Assembly: GCA_036000105.1 (NCBI GenBank)
Contig: DASYGE010000012.1
Coordinates: 372,001 to 436,000, forward strand
DNA length: 64,000 nucleotides
Reading direction: 5' to 3'
DNA from: DASUBN01 sp036000105
GTDB lineage: Bacteria > Pseudomonadota > Gammaproteobacteria > Natronospirales > REEB76
The position numbers and the translations under genes are program-made. Positions 60,287-64,000 of this stretch are shown in pieces (position 1 is the stretch's first letter; every line of letters begins with the position of its first letter). The notes beneath the pieces were generated by a model, which was given only the letters and a program-made list of their open reading frames with translations, had not been told where the DNA came from and did not search any database.

Positions 60287-60787
60287 TCAATTCGCGGCGG
60301 GCAATAGCGGCAGTACCGCTTTCTCCAGGTTCTCTTCGGTCACCGGCGTGCCGCCGGGCCAGAGCTTGGCGCGGATCACGCCCTTGACGTCGATCACGTA
60401 AGTGATGGGCAAGACCCGCGGCATGCGGATCCCGTCCACGGACGCACCGGCGGCCAGGGCCGCCGGATACGAGAAAGCCTGCATCACCTTCTGCACTTCC
60501 GCCGCGTCGGCCGCATCGTTCTCGCTGAGGCCGAACACCACTAGGCCGCGTCCGCGGTATTTGGCATAGAAGGCGTCCAGCGCCGGCATCTCCGTGCGGC
60601 AAGGCGCGCACCAGGTGGCCCATAGATTCAGCACCACCACCTTGCCTCTCAAGGCATCGAGATCGAAGGCATGCCCGTCCAGGGCCATGGCTTTCACCTC
60701 TGGGGCGATGTCGCCCGTATCCAGGGCGAGGGCGGGCGCCAGCCAGAGGGTTGCGAGGAGTGCGAAGCAGGCTGCGAGCTGTCTCAT
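60287..60787 (-). CDS. TlpA-family thioredoxin-like protein
   Basis: 166 residues with a signal peptide (MRQLAACFALLATLWLAPALA). The thioredoxin fold has the active site LWATWCAPCRTEMP, the cis-Pro LPITYVIDV and a strand FGLSEND. TlpA proteins reduce disulfides or deliver reductant to cytochrome maturation or copper centres. It lies two bases after the stop of a CACGCG-barrel gene, so they are co-transcribed and likely functional partners. Confidence 0.9.
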   Translation of the reverse strand: MRQLAACFALLATLWLAPALALDTGDIAPEVKAMALDGHAFDLDALRGKVVVLNLWATWCAPCRTEMPALDAFYAKYRGRGLVVFGLSENDAADAAEVQKVMQAFSYPAALAAGASVDGIRMPRVLPITYVIDVKGVIRAKLWPGGTPVTEENLEKAVLPLLPAAN

Positions 60788-60789
60788 GC

Positions 60790-61710
60790 TCAGAAACTAT
60801 ACGCCATGATGAACTTGTAGAGCCGGGGCGTCACCAGCTGGTCGCCGTTCACGTTCTGATAGAGCGGGAATTCGATGTCGGCATAGAGTTTCAGCTTGCC
60901 GGTGTCCAGCTCCAGGCCGGGCGCCGCCAGCAAGCGCTGGTAGCCGCTGTTCGGGGTGTCGGCCTGCACGCCGCTGTCGCGCCAGCGGTTCGAGACCAGC
61001 ATTTGCAGCACCGGCGCCAGGGTGCTCTTGGTGCCGAACTCCCAGCCCGTGTAGTACACACCTGCGGCCGCGTCCAGTTCATTGCCCGGGCGATAGCCGG
61101 CGCGCGTGTCGAAAGCCCGTTCCCACTGTCCCTGGGCGAACCAGCTCCAGGTGTTGTCGGCGTTGAGGTTGGCCTGATGGAAACCGCCGATGATGGCGTT
61201 GGTGGTGCCGGTGCCGATGGAGGTATCCCGGTCGAAGTTCGGATAGGTGTAGTCGCCAGTGGCGAGCTTGAGACCGAAGATGAGACCCGAGGACATGTCA
61301 TCGGAGAAACCGGTGTACATGCCGAGCAGGCGGATATCCCCCAGGGCGCCGTGGTGGAAGCCGGCGATGCTGCCGTCATCCTGGGTGGTGACGAACAAGC
61401 GGTCGGTGTAGGGGATGGCGACGCTCACACCCCAATCGCGGTTGAACATGTACTGCAGGCCGGCGGTGTAGAAATCCGAGCGGATGTCTTTGTCGTCGTT
61501 ATCGGCGGCGGGAGCGGAGGAGGTGCCGTGCCAGTTCTGGGTCTGGTTCATGTAGTCGTATTCGAGGAATGCCGTACCGCCAGCGCCGCCCGGCAGGAGC
61601 GAACTCGTGCCTACGCTGAACACCCCGCAGCCGCAGGCACAGGCGGCCGCATCGGGTGCTGAGAGTGCGAACAGGCAGAGGGTGATCAGGCAAGATCCGA
61701 TCAGACGCAT
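60790..61710 (-). CDS. Predicted outer-membrane barrel with N-terminal CACGCG motif
   Basis: 306 residues. The signal peptide ends near SAPDAAA, and the mature N-terminus is CACGCGVFSVGTSS, four or more Cys in tandem, followed by a beta-barrel-like chain rich in Tyr, Trp and Gly (GTAFLEYDYMNQTQNW ... GLQYMFNRDWGVSVAIPYTDR). It ends PRLYKFIMAYSF with a C-terminal Phe. The Cys cluster could bind copper or another metal in the periplasm, and the TlpA thioredoxin in the same operon could keep it reduced. Metal binding is inferred. Confidence 0.8.
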   Translation of the reverse strand: MRLIGSCLITLCLFALSAPDAAACACGCGVFSVGTSSLLPGGAGGTAFLEYDYMNQTQNWHGTSSAPAADNDDKDIRSDFYTAGLQYMFNRDWGVSVAIPYTDRLFVTTQDDGSIAGFHHGALGDIRLLGMYTGFSDDMSSGLIFGLKLATGDYTYPNFDRDTSIGTGTTNAIIGGFHQANLNADNTWSWFAQGQWERAFDTRAGYRPGNELDAAAGVYYTGWEFGTKSTLAPVLQMLVSNRWRDSGVQADTPNSGYQRLLAAPGLELDTGKLKLYADIEFPLYQNVNGDQLVTPRLYKFIMAYSF

Positions 61711-61848
61711 GGATGACAGGTTTCCTTGGAGACAGCTTGCGCGGCTTGCGACAGGCTAGGGACAAGCAGGCGGCGTATTTTATTCCACATGCCCCCGCGC
61801 TTGCATCCTCGGGCTATGCTCAGGGGAACCGAAGCCGGGAGCAGGCGC

Positions 61849-62403
61849 ATGTACCGATGCATATCCATGGGGCCCTTCACCAGGTCCATAGGGCTTTTGA
61901 CTCTGTCCATGGTTCTTTTTACCCTCTCCACTTCCTCGTCGGCGGCGGGTGAGCCCGCTCCCCAAGGACTGGACAAGGTCATGGCCTACGCCGGCACTTG
62001 GAAGAGCGAGGTGCGGCATCTGGACACGCCCTACAGCAAGGTCGGCAGCGAGAGCACCACGCTGAAGAACGACTGCTGGCGCAGCGGCGGGTTCTTCGCC
62101 TGCAACCAGATTGTGGACGGAGATTCCAAGGCGCTGGTGGTGTTCATGTATGACGCCAAGACCGACCGCTATACGAGCTACCCGATACCCACGGGCGGGG
62201 GCGAGGTGCATGCCGGCAGCCTGCTCATCCAGGGCGATACCTGGATCTTCCCTTGGGATTACACCGAGGCCGGCAAGACCACCCATTTCCGGGTGCTGAA
62301 CGTCTGGCGCTCGGCGGGTCTCATCGAATTCCGCCAGGAATATTCCGCCGACGGCAGCCACTGGACGCTCATGTCTCTCGGCCGCGAATCCCGGGTGAAA
62401 TGA
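61849..62403 (+). CDS. Secreted protein of unknown function, paralogue A
   Basis: 184 residues from MYRCISMGPF, with GGGAG eight bases upstream. A hydrophobic signal (RSIGLLTLSMVLFTLSTSSSAA) precedes a domain with conserved features: YAGTWKS, NDCWRSGGFFACNQIVDGDSK, VFMYDAKTDRYTSY and HWTLMSLGRESRV. The next gene has the same framework, so the two are tandem paralogues. The pattern resembles DUF1579-like (lipocalin-fold) secreted proteins, but I could not confirm it. No catalytic motif is seen. Confidence 0.7.
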   Translation: MYRCISMGPFTRSIGLLTLSMVLFTLSTSSSAAGEPAPQGLDKVMAYAGTWKSEVRHLDTPYSKVGSESTTLKNDCWRSGGFFACNQIVDGDSKALVVFMYDAKTDRYTSYPIPTGGGEVHAGSLLIQGDTWIFPWDYTEAGKTTHFRVLNVWRSAGLIEFRQEYSADGSHWTLMSLGRESRVK

Positions 62404-62465
62404 CCGCCGGGACAGAGCCCGGGGATAAAGGTCATAATGTCATGGAGCGATAACGGGGGTAGGGC

Positions 62466-62975
62466 ATGAAGATCGTGTTGTTCGTCGCGGCGCTCGCCGC
62501 TTCCGGACTCAGCGTGGCAGCGGATGTGCCCACTCCCGACCTGGATCGCCTCAACGTCTTCGCCGGTACCTGGAAGTCAGATGCCGAGAACTTCGACACC
62601 ATCTTCAGCAAGGCCGGCAAGGTCTCTTCCACTCTGGTGAACCAGTGTTGGAAGGCTGGGGTGTTCTTCGTCTGCAACCAATCGGTCAACGGTAGCTCGC
62701 GGGTGTTGCTGGCTTTCAACTACAAAGCCGGCGATACCTACTGGGTGAGTTATGTACCTTCAGACAGCGGCCACGCCATCTCCGGCACCTTGATCATCTC
62801 CGGCGGCGTGTGGACCTATCCGGGGCAGCAGACCCATCTCGGCCAGACCACCTATTTCCGCACCGTGGATATCTTCAGCGACACGGACAACATCGATTTC
62901 CGTGAAGAGTTCTCCACAGACAATCAGACCTGGACGCTCATGTCCCAGGGCCACGAGACCCGTGTGCGCAAGTGA
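62466..62975 (+). CDS. Secreted protein of unknown function, paralogue B
   Basis: 169 residues with signal peptide KIVLFVAALAASGLSVAA. It shares FAGTWKSDAENF, VNQCWKAGVFFVCNQSVNGSS, LLAFNYKAGDTYWVSYV and TWTLMSQGHETRV with the preceding gene. The two Cys in CWKAG and FVCNQ are conserved in both copies and could form a disulfide. The genes are 62 bases apart and likely co-transcribed. Function is unknown. Confidence 0.72.
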   Translation: MKIVLFVAALAASGLSVAADVPTPDLDRLNVFAGTWKSDAENFDTIFSKAGKVSSTLVNQCWKAGVFFVCNQSVNGSSRVLLAFNYKAGDTYWVSYVPSDSGHAISGTLIISGGVWTYPGQQTHLGQTTYFRTVDIFSDTDNIDFREEFSTDNQTWTLMSQGHETRVRK

Positions 62976-63003
62976 GCGCCTCGAAGCGGCGCGTATCGCG
63001 CGG

Positions 63004-63780
63004 CTAGAAATCCTTCTCCAGCAATAACCAGGTGTGGTGTCCGCCCACGTAGTAGCCGTGCAGGGTGAAGCCGGCGGGGTCGGCGTTGGTCCAGGTATGG
63101 GCCAGGGTGAGGCTCATGTTGTGGCCGAGGTCGTAAGCCACCGCCAGCTTCCAGTCGGTGTAGCTGTTCATGTTGTTGCTCGCCCCGGTGCTGGGGTTGC
63201 TGCCGGTCTCATTCCTGCGACCGATATGCTCGGTGAACGTCCAGTCACTGGCGAGCGTCTCTGCGGCCGTGAGGCTGGCATAGCAGGTGCCCTTGGAATC
63301 CAGCGTGGCGAACTCGTTGGTGATGGCGCAATTGAGCTGTGCGCTCAGGCCCTTCCAGGCCACGTAACCGAAGAGTTCCGTAGTGTTGGGCTGGTCCGTG
63401 GGCGGAGTCTGCTGCACGTAGCGTCCCGGGAACTGCAGGCGCAGCACTCCGAACTTGGTGGTCCAGTCGGCGTCATAGATGGTGCGATAACCCACCCAAC
63501 CGTCTATCTCCATGTCCACGCTGTCGCCGGGATAGAGCTGGTCTACCCAGTTTATGCTGTTGGAGTCCACGCCGCCGTAGATGCCGGGACCGGAGTTGTA
63601 GTCGATCTCGCCCTCCACCGAAGGATTACCCAGGCTCTGGGCGAGACCGCGGCCCACGTAGTTCGTCATGAACTGCACGTTGCCGCTGAAGGGATCGGGC
63701 GTATCAGCCCAGGCCTGTGCGGAAAATGCACACGCAAGTGTGAGTAACCCTGCAGAGATCCCCGTACGCATGTGATTCAT
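63004..63780 (-). CDS. TorF-family putative porin (Gcw_chp/TIGR02001)
   Basis: 258 residues from MNHMRTG. Signal peptide (SAGLLTLACAFSAQAWA) followed by the family core NVQFMTNYVGRGLAQSLGNPSVEGEIDYNSGPGIYGGVDSN, matching the pattern NYxxRGxSQxxxxPAxQGxxDY. The end HHTWLLLEKDF has C-terminal Phe. TorF homologues are outer-membrane barrels with an unclear solute. A longer start at 63846 exists in frame but gives a non-signal-like N-terminus. Confidence 0.85.
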   Translation of the reverse strand: MNHMRTGISAGLLTLACAFSAQAWADTPDPFSGNVQFMTNYVGRGLAQSLGNPSVEGEIDYNSGPGIYGGVDSNSINWVDQLYPGDSVDMEIDGWVGYRTIYDADWTTKFGVLRLQFPGRYVQQTPPTDQPNTTELFGYVAWKGLSAQLNCAITNEFATLDSKGTCYASLTAAETLASDWTFTEHIGRRNETGSNPSTGASNNMNSYTDWKLAVAYDLGHNMSLTLAHTWTNADPAGFTLHGYYVGGHHTWLLLEKDF

Positions 63781-63874
63781 CCCGAAAAGCTTGGTCCTGT
63801 GACTCCGCGTACGCGGTGAAAGTTCCGCGTGGCGCAGCGTGTTCAATCCGAGCGCAAGTATGCCCGGTAATTAG

Positions 63875-63911
63875 GGCGGGAATAGCCTAATTCGGCTGTG
63901 GCTATCCCGCC
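63875..63911. terminator. Inverted repeat between the TorF gene and the next minus-strand gene
   Basis: GGCGGGAATAGCC (63875-63887) is paired with GGCTATCCCGCC (63900-63911) with one bulged base and a 12-base loop. It lies 23-59 bases after the stop of the partial gene and may terminate it. No long T-run. Confidence 0.5.
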
Positions 63912-63933
63912 ATCAGCATCCTGTACCGATGCT

Positions 63934-64000
63934 TTAGTTTCCCGTGCTCACCTGGTCAAGCTTCCGCTGCATGGCAGCGGCGCCGGCTGACATGGCGGCA
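63934..64000 (-). CDS. 3' end of a minus-strand gene cut by the window
   Basis: The complement of the last bases reads through AMSAGAAAMQRKLDQVSTGN and ends in TAA at 63934-63936, with a putative terminator just after. This looks like the C-terminus of a helical protein. Only about 21 residues are visible, so no family can be given and the frame itself is not certain. Confidence 0.35.
   Translation of the reverse strand, partial: AAMSAGAAAMQRKLDQVSTGN

Noticed and set aside
1..64000. CRISPR array, insertion sequence or prophage
   Set aside because: No regularly spaced repeats, transposase, integrase or phage structural gene was recognised.

Overview
The window is high-GC DNA, densely packed with genes on both strands, from a gammaproteobacterium. 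The gene content fits the Xanthomonadales/Nevskiales/Steroidobacterales part of that class. The reasons are the order dsbA - cytochrome c4 - engB - polA, a PII gene next to ubiK and comM, DUF4124 proteins, a cytochrome c5-type protein beside rep, a TorF-type porin, and many periplasmic peptidases and glycosidases. No phage, insertion sequence, integrase or CRISPR array was seen. The lineage is inferred from gene content only.

Layout. 1-4.1 kb: the end of speE, two DUF4124 genes, PII, ubiK and comM. 4.1-6.4 kb: two damaged genes, a DUF4440/NTF2-like gene with an in-frame amber codon and an S10 carboxypeptidase with a one-base frameshift. 6.5-10 kb: a GIY-YIG protein and a large FG-GAP surface protein behind a long leader. 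10-16.7 kb: rep, a cytochrome c, two outer-membrane barrels, a lipoprotein, and an M48 protease with an SH3 partner. 16.8-17.2 kb: tRNA-Arg(CCG) flanked by tRNA debris and hairpin repeats. 17.2-24.5 kb: a mannoside-utilisation locus. 26.4-30.8 kb: a three-gene unit of cupredoxin, membrane Ser/Thr kinase and porin-like protein. 31.4-35.4 kb: a BNR-repeat protein and a membrane LytTR regulator. 35.4-35.8 kb: a hairpin-rich repeat region. 35.9-39.9 kb: a PQQ dehydrogenase coupled to a TonB-dependent receptor. 39.9-46.9 kb: three tandem dsbA copies, cytochrome c4, engB, a probable small RNA, polA and a lipoprotein. 47-64 kb: mixed housekeeping and hypothetical genes, including an SDR/Dph6-like/hotdog operon, S9 peptidase, TANGO2-like protein, HIT-NudC-EamA, a MASE1-GGDEF-EAL protein, a GDCCVxC protein, a CACGCG barrel with a TlpA protein, and a pair of tandem paralogues.

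How genes work together. In the mannose locus, GH92 and GH47 enzymes would release mannose in the periplasm, an MFS permease would import it, an AGE-family isomerase would convert it to fructose, and a PfkB kinase would phosphorylate that to fructose-6-phosphate. The PQQ dehydrogenase and TonB receptor are three bases apart, which suggests the receptor imports PQQ or the enzyme's substrate. The cupredoxin-kinase-porin unit looks like a sensory system in which a copper-site protein and an outer-membrane protein accompany a transmembrane kinase with a degenerate cyclase-fold domain.

The least expected signals are three. First, an sX13/Spot42/ErsA-position small RNA on the minus strand between polA and engB, with C-rich hairpin loops and a strong terminator. 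Second, the kinase operon. Third, a family of short hairpins, several with AGGGAT-like loops, beside tRNA-Arg and upstream of the PQQ gene. Three genes carry single-base lesions, which may be real decay or consensus errors.
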